From Dissophora ornata (Eukaryota; Mortierellomycota; Mortierellomycetes; Mortierellales; Mortierellaceae), in NCBI GenBank assembly GCA_025201705.1, contig MU616642.1, forward strand, positions 1 through 64,000: a DNA stretch of 64,000 bases, written 5' to 3'. Positions 11,106-23,390 of the stretch are shown here, piece after piece (position 1 is the stretch's first letter; every line of letters begins with the position of its first letter). The notes beneath the pieces were generated by a model that was not told where the DNA came from, made no database searches, and saw only the letters and a program-made list of their open reading frames with translations. The translations under genes and the position numbers were made by a program.

Positions 11106-14100
11106 ATGTCGACCAAGAAACTGATTACGGTATGCTGCTTGCCCTTTTTTTCTTATAATTCTGTGTCTTTCCACTATTTGTTCTGTAGAGAGATTTGCTG
11201 AACGTCATCAAGTAAAATCAACAGATGGCCACTGAAGATGATATCATCTTCAGGCTTTGCGAGGACTTTGATCCCAGCCTTTACGATATCGAGTCTGAAG
11301 ACATTGCCAAGTTCAAGAATAAGCACGCAAAGGACAATAAACTGAGCACCGCACCGGAGGCCAATATCCAAGAATTCGTGAAATATTGGAAAGAAAGAGG
11401 GGCTTCCATCTATAAGATCGACACTAGAAAGGACTCATCAGAGGACGAAGCAGGAAACGAAGGAGAAGTCGCGCGGGCACAAGAACAGGAGAAAGATGAC
11501 AAGAGAGCTTGCCTTCAAAACCAAACGGGAAGACAAAAGAACAAGAAAAAGAAGAATAGAAGAAAGTCGCAACAACAGGGCCAACGAAAATCAAAAGATC
11601 AAAGACCACAGGGCGAAGGGCCGTCGACATTTACCACAGCCCCACCGGACAATGACATCCAGGCTTCGAATTCGATTTCTGAGCTCGTAGAAAGTCTCGA
11701 CAAAGAACCACAGTCAACACAGCGACAACATCTCAAGTCGGTGGGTTCTCAACCGCATACTACCGCAATAGGCGGTCCTCACAAAGGCTTGAAAGCCGCT
11801 TCCATGGCTCCTCCAGAACTCGTTCCGACAAATGCTGTAAGTCTCTGGCAATGGCTCTGGCACCACGCATCTCATCCTTTGCCAAACGTAGTCTTTTCTT
11901 TCAACGTCCTTCTTCCACTTCATCTCTTTCACTCTCATTCTTGCTCTTCAACGTTTTTGACTAACGAAATGCCTCCAAAAAAGTCACGTCTCCCCATAAG
12001 TGTTCGGAACACTTCGTCATCCGGTCAAGTCTCCTTAACTTCCGGACTGCCTGGGAATGGAGCTGGGGTCCTTAATGAAACAAACCAGGGCGTACACACT
12101 TATGAGAGTGATAGAGCTATGGAGATCACACACCAGGTAGAAGCGCTCCTGAATGGGAAAGAGGCAAGTGGTGCCATAGAGCCATCTCTTTGTAAAAAAA
12201 AAAAACTATTGTCGGATAATGCACCTTACTTTGTAGCTCTGCGTCGTTCGCAACTAATGCTGTTCGAACAAAAACAATAATTTTTAGATGGAGATTCATG
12301 CCCTGTTGGAAAACCTCGAGAAATTCAAGAACGAAAACTCTCATTTGCGACAGCTGCTCAAAAGATTGGAAAAGGACAGAGATGACGACGAACAACGGCA
12401 GTATGGGATCGAAGAGCAATCTAACGAAGAGCTCAAACACATCAAGACGGAGCTTCATGCTGCGAAAAAGGAGTTGTGGGAGCTCAGGAAAAGAGATAGT
12501 TCACAAGGCGCTATACTTGCGGAGGTAACACCGCCAGTTTTATGCTGCTGTTTGTGTGTGTGTGTGTGTTTTTTTTCTTTCGCTGAAGCGCGTTGGTCTG
12601 CTTGACGAGATTTCTCGGTTTTTAGCTCATCAATTCAGTATCGCGTTTCGTTTGTAATTCTCTATAGACTATGTTCAACTGCGAGAAGAATGCGACAGAT
12701 TTAGCGTCCGCAAGGAAGATTATTGAGGACCTCAAGGAACAAAACTCGAATTTAAGGAGGAAATATGATCAGCAAGCCGGGGAGCTAGGGAAAAATGGAC
12801 AGGACATGCAGGACGTTACACGGAGGCTTTCACTCACCGAGACACAGTTAAAGCGTGTAAGGATCATAGAATGATCAAAGGACTAGCATTTGCCCTTGAA
12901 GACAGGGCAGACCGAATGGTGGTAACGTTCCTTTTTTTTTTTTTTTTTTTTTTTTTTTGCATTGAAATAGATGACCGCCAGGTTGGAAGAAGCCAATTCT
13001 CTTCTGCATGAACTTGAAGCCGTTTCAATCGAGAACGAACAACTGAAAGGGCAACTGGAGGAACTTACAGCCAAGCTCTTGGCGCTCGACGACTGCGGTA
13101 GTGACAGATTCTCTGCCACATCCGCGATATCGCCTTCGCTTAGTGCAATCCATAGACTAGTAAAGACAATATGACAATGTTTTTTCAGTTACATTCACAA
13201 TTCCGCTTATTTTTTGATTAGCTGACTGTTTTCTCGCGTTTTATAGTCTTTAGCGCAGGAGCTTGAGGTTGCGCGGGAGTCGATGCCTTTGCTTGCGCCA
13301 GAGTCATCGCTTACGTCGGAGAATGAACCAGACCAAGAACCAGACCAAGAGCCAGACCAAGAGCCAGATCTGGAGGAAGAGAAGCACTCAACTGAACACA
13401 ATGAAGCGTCGCCGGATGGAAACCAGAGTGAAATCCTGGAATATATCGTGGAGTCGGAGATTGCCAATATCATTGACACTACATTTCCGCTTGTTCCATC
13501 CAGCGAAATCATGCACGAAGAGGGACACAGCGACGGTGGCGGCTATGACGAACTCGAGGGTTGGCACGAAGATTACGTGTGCCACCGCGCTGTGCAGGAG
13601 CATGGAGGTGGGCGCAACGCAAATAGAGGGGTGTTTCCTGGCGAAGATACGGAACCGGCACCAGTGTCGCATGCACCAACCCACCCGCCGGAGTTCTCCG
13701 AGAGCAGTAGTGGCAGCGGTAGCACGACAGAAAACGCGTACCAGGACTCGAAGGACCGAATATTTGATGATTCTTCGATCGACTATCCTTCGCATCCCAC
13801 GCGCCCAGAATCCCTGTCTCTCGTTTGCGGCAATAACGTGGTGGCCATACGCGGTATTGTTCAACCCTGGGGTGACGAAGCATCTCCGACAGTTGGACAA
13901 GGACTAAACAACAGCGGCGGCGGTCACAACAACACCGCCGGAGTTACTGCTGCAGGCGCCAATGGCGACAACACCAACAATCCTGTCACTTACCCTTACG
14001 AGGAAGACGAGCTTCTTTTCCCTCTCACTATCGAAACCGAAGACGGCGAGATACTCCCTTCTTCGACCTTCTATGATCCAGAGTCCGATGTCCCATCTCC

Positions 14101-14710
14101 TCGTGTGCCTCCTCCTCACATACCTTACACCCTCCCCCCGCAACTCCGTCAGTTCCTCCTAGAATCCAGAACGTTCTTCGAGATCGAACTCCAGGGTCAC
14201 AAACTTGACGTCCGTACGAACTACCAGAGCTTTCAAAATCAATTTTACGCGGAATATGGCATAGACATGGGACTTGTCCAGAACCACTTGCAACAGCAGG
14301 AGGTATTCAATCAACAAATGCAAGATCAAATTGTTGAGCAGGCGCAGTATGCCTACATTACCATAGTGGCAGTAGAGGAGCTACGGAGACAGCAACAGCA
14401 ACAACAACAGCAACAGCAACAGCGGCAACAGAATAAGGAAGGATCCACAACCTTGTCGCTCCTCATTGGCTGCGCTCTTACCTGCATGCTCGGTATTTCG
14501 GCAACTGTCGTCTTTCAAATCCTGCAATTGGTTGTCTACCAGATAGCGACACCACTTGCGATGCTGGATCTCATAAATGACGCTGGGTTCATGCACCTTG
14601 TTTGCAAGTCGAGACGTCTCTCGTTTTTCAGGTTATCGCTTTGCATGCTCTTCTACGTGGTGTACAGCATGACATGGAATCATGTCGTGAGTCCAGTTGT
14701 ACCAACTTGA
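11106..14710 (+). CDS. Coiled-coil protein with acidic/polyQ region and C-terminal membrane segments
   Basis: Main exons: 11225-11836, 11984-12163, 12288-12524, 12668-12856, 12971-13159 and 13247-14710; 956 aa from the ATG at 11225. An upstream exon 11106-11129 (eight codons, donor GTATGC) can join in phase 0 at 11225, adding MSTKKLIT, so the start is uncertain. Every intron is phase 0. The second main intron uses a GC donor (GAG|GCAAGT). Residues 1-220 are charged, Lys/Gln/Glu-rich. Residues about 240-470 are heptad-rich coiled coil. Then come a tandem of E-P-D-Q repeats, an acidic Gly/Ser/Asn-rich region and a polyQ tract (about 14394-14422). The tail from about 14445 holds a hydrophobic segment of about 35 residues and a second of about 18, with a short end. 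A membrane tether or organelle adaptor is plausible by architecture only; no named family was recognised. Confidence 0.75.
12931..12958 (+). repeat. Poly-T tract inside an intron
   Basis: About 28 consecutive T in the intron 12857-12970, upstream of the ATAG acceptor. It may act as the polypyrimidine tract. Confidence 0.8.
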
Positions 14711-14871
14711 ACTCTTTGAAGAATAATCAGTTGTTCGCAAATAAAATTTATTTGCAGTGACTGAAGAACGTGATTTACAACATATTATTACATGTAGAAT
14801 TCAAAAGGCTGAGTGTAAAACGCGGAGGTTGGAAGGACGTGAAAATATTCTAAGTGTCAACGAATAACGGT

Positions 14872-17570
14872 TTAAGAAGAGATCGCTTGAGCGCTTGTCT
14901 CGGTGACTGGAGACATCACAACAGACATGGATTCCGACTCCTGCAATGGCTCTGGCACTTCCCACAAACTCGCAGGGACACCGGAGCATCCACCAATTCC
15001 ACATCCTTTCCACTGTATCGGCACCTGCGTCTGTCCCAAGATCTCTTGCCATACAACGACGATCCTACACGATTTCCAGAACGTTTTTTGACAACCCGCA
15101 CACCGATTATTACTTCGTGCCCTCTTGAAAATGTCAAAAAGGTACGGCGTCATGTACGACTTTATGGTCTCTTCCTTGAACATGTGTCGCCTCCTCTTTG
15201 TTACTGCTGCCGCTGCTCTCTGTTCTTGGCCCACGCTATCAGTACTCAACTGTTCGCTAGGCCACATGGTCCCGTCCATTAAGATCTTGCTGTCCTTTCT
15301 GGGCCTCCCTGGAGACGGTCCTGCGTTTTCGGAAACCGCCTTCACAACAGTAGCATCCTGGGCATCCTTATAATTCAGCAGAGTGTTTCCCGCAAGAATG
15401 AGAAGCGATGGAATGCGTGATCGGGTGACTTTGTGTGGCGGCAGATCTCTCATTGCTTCAGTTACGACGGACGGGCCAGAATATAAATTCCTTGCACTTC
15501 CTTCCTCAACTGTTACCGCCGGCTCGGAGCCCTGTGAATGCGATGAAGACTCTCCTGAGTAGTGCACCTGGCCTTCTGCTGCCGTACCTATAGCTACCGG
15601 TACATATTGCAACGATTCACCATCAGAGCTTTCTTGATCTAGTGGCGGCGCCATGTCAATATCCTGGATCTGCTCAAAGGGTGGGGGTGAAGCTGGCGGC
15701 GAAATAAGCAAGGTCTGGGCAAGATTCTGAGCGTGCTCAAATTCAACAGCATAACTATTGTTGTTGTTGTCGACTCCGTTCGCAATATTACCGCCGTTTC
15801 CACCGAAAACTTGAAGACCACCCTGGATGATCTCGTGAGGATCCACCACAGGCTCAGGCTCAGGCTCAGGCGGCACCATGAACGGATTTGGATGAACAGT
15901 GAGGATTTGCAGCTTTGGTAATAGTGCAATCTGGGATGGTAGAACCTTCTACAGTATGAGAAGACCAACATGGGGTCTAACGTTAATCCTTCATAATCAA
16001 TATGTATACTTTATGCGCAATTTCAACGAGCCTGGGACCGAGCAAATTACCAAAAGGTTGCCTCCAACGGACAATTCCACAAGGTTATGGAGCAGACCAA
16101 TCTCGGGTGGGATGACGTCAATGTGATTGTTTCCTTTAGGCCATCAAAAGAAGATATATTATGGTGTGAGATCTCGGTCTGATCCACAAAAATCTGATGC
16201 TCATTCGAGTATACAAGTCCCGTCACTGTCTACTTACTTATTGAAAGTACGGATAGGTTATGAAGGGCAAAGACATCCATGGGTATCCTCAAGAACTGGT
16301 TGGAGCTCAGAAACAGCTTCAGTCGGTTCTTCGACAGCGAGAACGATCCTCGCTCATTGAACACGATTGCAAAGTTCAGATCTCTGATCTCGGACGGGAG
16401 ATCCGTCAACTCCAGGCAACTGTGTAATTCCAATGCATTGAGAGACGACGCGCGAGTTATATATCTCAAGTCATTAAAGAATCCGGAATTCTCAAGCTCT
16501 CGATCTGCCTTTTAGGAACATCAGTTGGCTTACCTGAGGTCCAACTCGCCGACGCCATCTTCTACAGCCTCCTGAATCGACCTTCGTACATGCCCCGCAA
16601 CCATTCTATGGTTCCTTTCCTTGAAATATGGACCATCCATGACTCGTCGAGCTTTCCTACATGGCTGCAATTCCTGCATGCAACTGCTCGTATCTTTGAA
16701 AAGTTCCGACCGGCCAGGGTTTTTTTGCGAGCTCAAAATGGGTGCTATTGCGATGGATCCCAGTCCTAGTCCTGGTATAGATGTAAGTGCCGAGGCGGAG
16801 GCAGATTCAGTCGCAGCACCGTCCTCAGGCTTTATCCTCCGGTGCTGAAACGCCCTCTCCTTGAATGTGCTCGACATTGTCAAGTAAGTCGAGTCTGGTG
16901 GCCACAGACATCGACTTGATCCCGCTATAGACGTCAAAGGCTTCCTAGGCGCATCGTCCTCGCCCTTGTTTAAGGGATTGCTTGCAACAGCTGCAATTGC
17001 AGTTACTGACTCTGAAAATGACTGAGTGCTGTAAAGATGGCGAAACCACGGGTGGTCCTGCCGCTTCTCAGCGGCCTTGTTGTCGGTCTGGCCAAAGTCA
17101 AGGCGTGTTGTAAGGTATCCATTCTCCGACCCATTAAACCTGGATGATGGCTTTCGTCGTAGTTCGGGGCGAGGTGGTGAAGGAGGATGCGTGAAGGGTG
17201 GCATGGGCGGCGGTGTGTGAAAGATGATATCCATGTCGTCAGAAGTTGAAGGCGAGCTGACAGGAGAGCTGGGCTGCGTGGGCGTGACCATTCCTGCTCC
17301 TGCTCCTCCTCCCCAAAGTTCAACTTCGAACGTGGTCGGACTGAAGTCTATTTCACAAGGGCGCACTCCCATCGCTGTTCGTCCTTCTGGTTGTACTTCT
17401 GCTTCTGTTGCAGCCACTGTCCTTGTTACTTGTGTTACTTGTGCTTGCAGCCCTTCGTTCTTCGATGACGCAGTCGTCGTTGCTGCTGGGATAAGGGTGT
17501 ATGCAGGTGCCAGGTACTCGTGTCCCTGTTCCTGTTGAAACCGTCTGCCACTATCTGTTCTCGTGTCCAT
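14872..17570 (-). CDS. Leucine-rich repeat protein 2, paralogue-like to the gene at 203-2825
   Basis: Four exons: 16534-17570, 16238-16464, 16051-16133 and 14872-15948; 807 aa; all phases close. The ATG at 17570 opens the frame. Residues 1-345 or so are Ser/Pro/Gln-rich. The small middle exons encode leucine-rich repeats (blocks such as LNALELHSC, NNHIDVIPPEIG and LVELSVGGN); the array is cut by introns between repeats, and repeats end near residue 470 with a Pro-Glu tandem. The C-terminus repeats the layout of LRR protein 1: a P-S-L-L-x-L-A helix, an (M)-x-P-x-L-x(4)-K-x-A-R segment, C-A-G-C at about 732-735, then V-P and further Cys at about 765 and 770. It converges tail to tail with the coiled-coil gene, only 161 nt apart. 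A scaffold or signalling role is inference. Confidence 0.83.
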
Positions 17571-18149
17571 GATTCGTGCAGCTGCTTCTATGCTCTCAAT
17601 TGACAGCGATATTAAAGGGTTCCTTGGGACCGTCTTTTATCCTGAGAACCAAACGATGGTTGAAAGAATGTCTGTGTGTGGTTTCGTATGTCAGCTGTGT
17701 GTGTGTGTGTGTGTGTGTGCGTGCGTATTAATGATGTGATGTGTGTCGAAAGGAGGGGGGGAGCAGACCGTGAGCTTCGAGGCTTTTTTTTAGTGGTTAC
17801 ACTAATAGGCAGAAGGGAGGTTTCGAGGGGGGCCCGTAGGAAATGAAGAATGGTGGGGGAATGTGAGGTTGCAGAAAAAGAATGAAGGCAAGGCAATGGA
17901 CAAGCGATGGAGGTCAACCCCCCGTCTTTTTACCCCTCTCTTTCGCTGTTTTCATCCCTTGCCATGCTCTGCCATGCCATGGCCATACTGCACCATGGCA
18001 TATGATACACACATATCGGGCCGACGGTGTGAACTGCATGTAGCCCCACAAGGCACTCTGAGATTTGATTTATTCGCTCACTCGTTTTTTCATTTTGTTC
18101 ATGCATCGAAACGTGACCTAATAATATTAACGTTTATTTTCGGCTTTCT
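17571..18149. other. Intergenic; promoter of LRR protein 2 and 3' flank of BST1
   Basis: Contains the TG microsatellite at 17696-17719 and pyrimidine/purine-skewed sequence. No gene was recognised. Confidence 0.5.
17696..17719. repeat. (TG)n microsatellite
   Basis: Twelve TG dinucleotides followed by CGTGCGTA, in the promoter region of LRR protein 2. Confidence 0.9.
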
Positions 18150-21100
18150 TTACTCTTGCTTTGTGTGAGCTCGAAGAGGCACGAGCACCTGCCTTGCCCA
18201 CCTCTCGGCCGTCCTGCCAACCTCCGTCTCCAGTAGACGCAGCACCACTAGCCAGCTGACCCACGCTCTCGTCAAGAAGTAGATCTGCCAGGTGTAGCGC
18301 ACCCCAAATACAACCAGATACCCCAGCATCGCATCCAGCAGTGCCACCGTCACCTTAACATATCTACCCGAGACAAGACAAGAGCCATACAAAATTAATT
18401 AGTATCCAAGCATAACCCTGGCACAGAGGACTTTGTCTTGAATACGTATCCATACCTTCTCCAGGATGTCTTCGTCACAGCCTTGCCATTCGCAAGCCCC
18501 TGAACAAAAATGATAAATGGCGCGACATAATCAACGCGGTGGTCCGGTCCAAATGACTTCCACCATCCCACAGCCCCGTTCCGGATCCACACCACCAAGG
18601 CCGGCACAGCAAACGGCAGCAAGAAAAAGAACATCACCAATATCGCCATCGTGAAGTGAAAATGGTTCCAAGCAGTCTCAGCGCTCGCCGCAGTCTAGAA
18701 ATGATTTATCAATCAACCATGTCATACCATTGAAGTAAAAACGTGTCAGAAGGCTGTGATCAAGAGTGCCAGTAAACGCTAATATGTGTAGAATGATGAC
18801 TTACCTCCCTTTGCGCCAGGACCATTGCGCGTGCGCCGATGATTATGAGTGCGACGACAGTCGCTGCAAACGCGAATTGATATGGGACGACGGTTGCCAC
18901 CAACACGCAAGCAGCAACTGCCACTACCCTACCCCTATTATCTTGGCTGTATTAAAGACGTACGTTAGCGAGTTGCGCCAGTGTATCCGGAGTAAGATAT
19001 GCTACATGGGACGCTTACCTTCTATGATGATCATTCTTCTTGGTCACTACTTTTGTGAGGATTGCCGTGAACTTGACGATGCTGTTCAGGACAAACCATA
19101 CGAACGCTACTACCCCAACAGCTACCTGGAAGAAAACCGGAGCCAGGAACCAAAAGAACATTTCGTTTCGGCCCAGCAATGCATCGTCCAACCAGCCAGT
19201 CGGAAACCATAAATGGTATCCCTTTATCAATTTGTCTGCGATGATGTTGTCTGCCAGAATGTCGAGATCGAGCGAAGCCATCGCCCTACTCTTCATGGAC
19301 TGGATCATAAACAAGACTACCAGCAAGACCGAAAACTTCGCAAAAGTCGTCGTCGCCAGTTGGCTAAGAACAATTCCGAACGGTTTAAAGGTCCCATCCT
19401 TGCCCCATCCCTCGATCTGCGCCCGCAGCGTCAAGATGACTACCATAAACGAAAATACAAGGATCGCCGTCCGGTATCGAATCACAACTTTGCCAAGGCT
19501 TCCATACTTGTCTACTGACAGCGTGAACGTCAAGTACTCTGGGCAAGTGGGATCTGTCCAAAATTGAAGGTCGATTCCTTTGTCATCGCGCAACAGGATC
19601 TCGTCAAAGTAAGGGAGGTTCCCGTGGAAGTTGATGTCAATACCAGAGTTCTTGGCTACGATATTGACAGCATACTTGTCCTCGTTCATAGTCCAGCTCG
19701 ACTGCTTCAGTAGTGGAGAAAAGCGCTTAACTCCTGATCCTGCAAAATAGAGCCGTTATGATATTAGCCCAGAGCTGCGAGTCCAACAAATTTCTTTCTT
19801 TCCTTCGTTTTTGTACCTCGACAGCTCGATCCGTGAACTTTGAGGTTGTAGGCCAGCAGGCTGTTGTCAACATTCGGCAGCCTCAACGTCGAAACCAATG
19901 ACGGCCTCTCTGGGAATTTGCTCCGCGTCAATCCTCTCCTCAGAAGTCCTGCAATGAAAACACAGAGATCCATTAATTCTAGAGTCTACTCTATGATCAC
20001 GTCCAAGACAAATGGCAGCTGCATTACCAATCGTAGTGGTCTCCACTGTCTCAATGGTTGATGCCTCATTCTTGAAGTGCACTATCAGGAATTTTTCATC
20101 AAATTGACCTCCTCGTCTTGGGTTTCGGTCTTCGACCACCAAGTACTGGAACTTTGCGAGATCGCTCAGACGTTTGGACCCAAAGTGGTACTCCTGATCC
20201 GTGAATCTGTCTCCTTCATACAATGGCAGGGTGGACAGAGAAGTCGAGGCTGGTATAGGCACTGTCGAGAGGTTGTCATGCTGACAAGACAAGACTGTAG
20301 AAGGCTGGGAGGACATGCCAGTTGAGGTTTCCGACCTGTCATTACACAACAGGAGAGAAAGATCGCAATTTGGCCCCTGTCTGCAGCTCATCAATAGTGT
20401 GAGTGTGTCCGGTTCCTGATGCTTGGGTATGGGTAAGATGTAGAGATGCGGGGTTGGAGATCCCGCATTCTTCGTTTCCGGTGTTGGTGTGGAGGGCAAC
20501 GTCCAAATGTGTTCTTGCTTTTCGAAGGTATAACTTCTGTTGGACAGAGATATCGTTTCTTCACCTGCGTCACAGCAAACAGGAAAAGAAATCCGGTGCT
20601 CGTCAGAAAGTATCCAGAGACATACTAACAACAAAGGGGAAAATCCTCTTCTCACCCACCGACATTCGAAGAGGCGGTCCTGGTATGGTCCTCTGATCCT
20701 GTCAGAAGACGATTACGGAATATTTTCATCCGATCGCCAAGAGGCTTGACCTGATCCACATTCCTGGCGTCGACTATATCCCCCAGTGCCTTTCCAATCG
20801 CTCTTACTACCTGGTTGCACCACAGAATAGACAAATGGTCTGAACCAACCCATGCATTCGGGATAGACGACGTAAATACCGCGAATCCATGACTCTGAGG
20901 AACAATATGATGGATGTTTCCCGAGTCGCTATTCACAGTAATGTCTTGATTGCCACCCAAGATCGACACAAGCGAAACATTGACCAACGTAGAATGGGGA
21001 TTTTCATATCCTTGACGCCAGAACGCTTCAATCTTGTCATAAATTCTGGTGATTTCATAGTCGAGTGCGAGTGGAGGCACCATATGTGGCGTTGCGAGCG

Positions 21101-22287
21101 TGACAATCGTGTTGACAGATCCTGGTAAATAATTGTCCATTGTGAAGAGTGTGCGAGCTACGACGCCTCCCATGCTATGGCCGATAATCAAGACTGATTT
21201 GGGCTTAGGAAACCTAGAGTCGGAATTATTGTCGCTGTACAGCGATAGAATGTATGCAATTGCTTCATTGACGTATCCCGCCTGTTCTAAAAGCAGTTGT
21301 CCATGAAACGCGGAGAATTCCTCGTTCAAGTCGACTAAGAGACGTGTGCCGCCATCAAAAGACTTTTGGTGTGAGCTATAGGAAAGTCTTGCCTAGCCTG
21401 ACTCCGCTTACAAAATGTTGTACTCACTGACCTGTGAAAAAGTCAATCGACTTTGACCACGGCATACGAGAGTTTCCTTGTCCTGGCGCAGTCTCATGAT
21501 GATATTTCCACGCCTCAGTTGCAATTGAGCGCACCTGCTTCGCACTTCCGGCATTCCCTGGTATAAACAGTGCAGGGATGCCATTGACTCGTATCTGGAA
21601 TAGAGAGACCGAATTGAAAACTACTTAGTTATCGGGCACCTGCACCACGCTAGCTTTCGAATGATTTCAGAGTTTGATTCTAACCTTTGCAGACTTGGCG
21701 ATTGTATGGTCGTAGTCCCCGGTCCGTGTCAATTGACTGGGATCTGAAATGGGTGGGGTGGTACCAGAGTCATGTCTGTACAACACGAGGCCGTACTTGC
21801 CAGCCAATCGCGTCTTATCATGATCAAACCCCATAATCTTGTAGTATGATGGATACATGTAGGTCATCTGACATCCTTTGGGATCCAATTGATGATTGAA
21901 ACTGGAGTGGAGAGCGCATCCCAGCAGTACACACGATAGCATGAATAGCGTGAAAAAGGTGACAGAGCATCCATTTGACGATGAGTGGTATCTTTTGCGA
22001 GTTGATTGCTCCCCTTGCCTTCGCTGAGAGGGCTCAACGAGATGATGATCATCCCCTAATGGTCGACGCTTCGCAGATGTGCCGAAGGAATGTTGAACAT
22101 TAGTTTCAAATGAAGCAGAGTCTTCGAGAGGGGTGGTGATGTGCTGCCCAGACATCCAGCTTGTTTTTGTCGATAGGACAAGAGCCTTCCCTCCCTGTGG
22201 CATTTGACCATTCCCATGAAGTTTTTCTGTGTCTTCGACAAACGTGTCGCGTGGGAAGCATGGGTGGAGAAATAAACAGTCACGCAT
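18150..22287 (-). CDS. BST1: GPI inositol-deacylase (Bst1/PGAP1)
   Basis: Nine exons: 21685-22287, 21432-21594, 20660-21334, 20028-20564, 19817-19948, 19019-19739, 18805-18946, 18456-18694 and 18150-18363; 1141 aa, near the usual 1000-1100. The enzyme removes the acyl chain from the inositol of GPI anchors in the ER, allowing export of GPI proteins (known of the family). A membrane segment lies at about 110-130, followed by the conserved Y-M-Y-P-S-Y region, the F-I-P-G-N-A-G-S block, F-F-T-V-D-L-N-E-E-F-S-A across the second junction, and the lipase nucleophile elbow G-H-S-M-G-G with Ser about 309. The C-terminal third is multi-membrane-spanning. The start is the ATG at 22287; the frame continues upstream only through an A-run that would need a GTG start. 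The intron after exon 2 uses GTCAGT with acceptor CTCTTAG, chosen because it restores the family motif. Confidence 0.95.
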
Positions 22288-22302
22288 TTTTTTGAGTAAC
22301 CT

Positions 22303-22322
22303 TTTTTTTTTTTTTTTTTTTT
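22303..22322 (+). repeat. Poly-T tract in the BST1 leader
   Basis: About 20 T on the plus strand (A on the coding strand), a few bases upstream of the BST1 start. Confidence 0.7.
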
Positions 22323-22494
22323 CCACGCCACGTGTTCAGATAAACGACAAGATTGCCCACAGATTCACAGAATATTTGACTGCGTGGCACATGATACTTT
22401 ATTACTGGAGAGCTGGGAACGTTGACCCTATATACAGCGGTGTGCTTTCCTCTCGTTGTGGATGGAAGAGGAGGAGGAGGAGGAGAAATTGCAT

Positions 22495-22848
22495 CTAGAC
22501 CCACACACGGCTATCGACGTCCGTGTATTTATCGCCTAAATAAGAGATCGTTATAAGAGATAACAAGCGAATAGGCGCGATTAGAGTCTGTGGAGGTACG
22601 AACAATACGCACAAAAAAGGATAGATTACAACCAAAAGAGCTCTTGCTTGCTTGCATATCCTCATATCCTTACCATCATGAAACTCGTTTACAAAGTCGT
22701 CCAGTTCAGGGCGGTCAGTTTCTTCAGGTTGAGGCTCATCTTCGCGTGGAGGTTGCTCCTGCTGGTTCGGCTCATTCTGATGCTGCATGTTGTTGTTGTC
22801 ACTGTTCGTACCGTTGTTGTGTCCGTTTGTTGGGAGTGGTGCGGTCAT
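22495..22848 (-). CDS. Small acidic hypothetical protein, 71 aa
   Basis: Two exons: 22674-22848 and 22495-22535. The GTAAGG donor and TTTAG acceptor join in phase 1 to a stop 13 codons later. The product is hydrophilic, Asn/Gln-rich at first, then Pro/Glu/Asp-rich. It ends with an acidic-aromatic segment (D-D-F-V-N-E-F-H-D-G, then a tail D-S-R-V-W-V). No signal or membrane segment. It sits about 200 nt upstream of BST1 on the same strand; it could be a separate small gene or, less likely, part of a longer BST1 leader, but the stop codon argues for a separate product. Family not recognised. Confidence 0.5.
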   Translation of the reverse strand: MTAPLPTNGHNNGTNSDNNNMQHQNEPNQQEQPPREDEPQPEETDRPELDDFVNEFHDGKDMRICKQARALLVVIYPFLCVLFVPPQTLIAPIRLLSLITISYLGDKYTDVDSRVWV

Positions 22849-23390
22849 TGCAGAAGGTTTGAGTTTGGAATGACGCGATATTGAGAAAACAGTTGATGAC
22901 GCGAAATCAAGGGTAGTGTCACTCTGAATACCAGACCGAGTTGAATTCTCTTTTGTCAGCAGTAGAAGACTGAGAAGGAAGGGAAGGGTTAAGATGGAGT
23001 GGGAGCGACGTCGATGGTTTTTATTGAATTAAGGCTGGTTGGCGCTGTGGATGTGGATGAAATACAGATAGAGCGCAGTCAGGAGAGGGTGGGCAATTGC
23101 TCTGAGAGGGGTAGCGCTTGAACAGTGGCGACGGATAAAAGTTTGGAGGAGTGTCGAGGGTTTTTGCGAGTGCGGAGATATTTCTGTGGATGTTGAATGA
23201 TGCTGTGCTGGGGGTTTGTTGCCTGAAGAAGTTGTGGATGGATGTCTTTATCGCCATCATGGGCTCGAGTATTTATACGAGAGCAGCCTCGGGAATCAAA
23301 CCCAGAAAAGGAATACGAACTAGTGAAAGACCGCCATTGTTGATATTGATGCTGATGCAATTGTTGATATTTTCGCCGTTGCTGTCGATA
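22849..23390. other. Intergenic; promoter of the 71-aa gene and 3' flank of the polyQ gene
   Basis: No further gene was recognised. Confidence 0.5.

Noticed and set aside
21335..21431. Alternative BST1 splice (GTGAGT donor with CCTATAG acceptor)
   Set aside because: Although the donor looks stronger, it inserts residues into a conserved block. The GTCAGT/CTCTTAG pair restores the F-F-T-V-D-L-N-E-E-F motif.
22288..22331. Upstream extension of BST1 giving a poly-Lys N-terminus
   Set aside because: It needs a GTG start and only translates an A-run; the ATG at 22287 follows directly.
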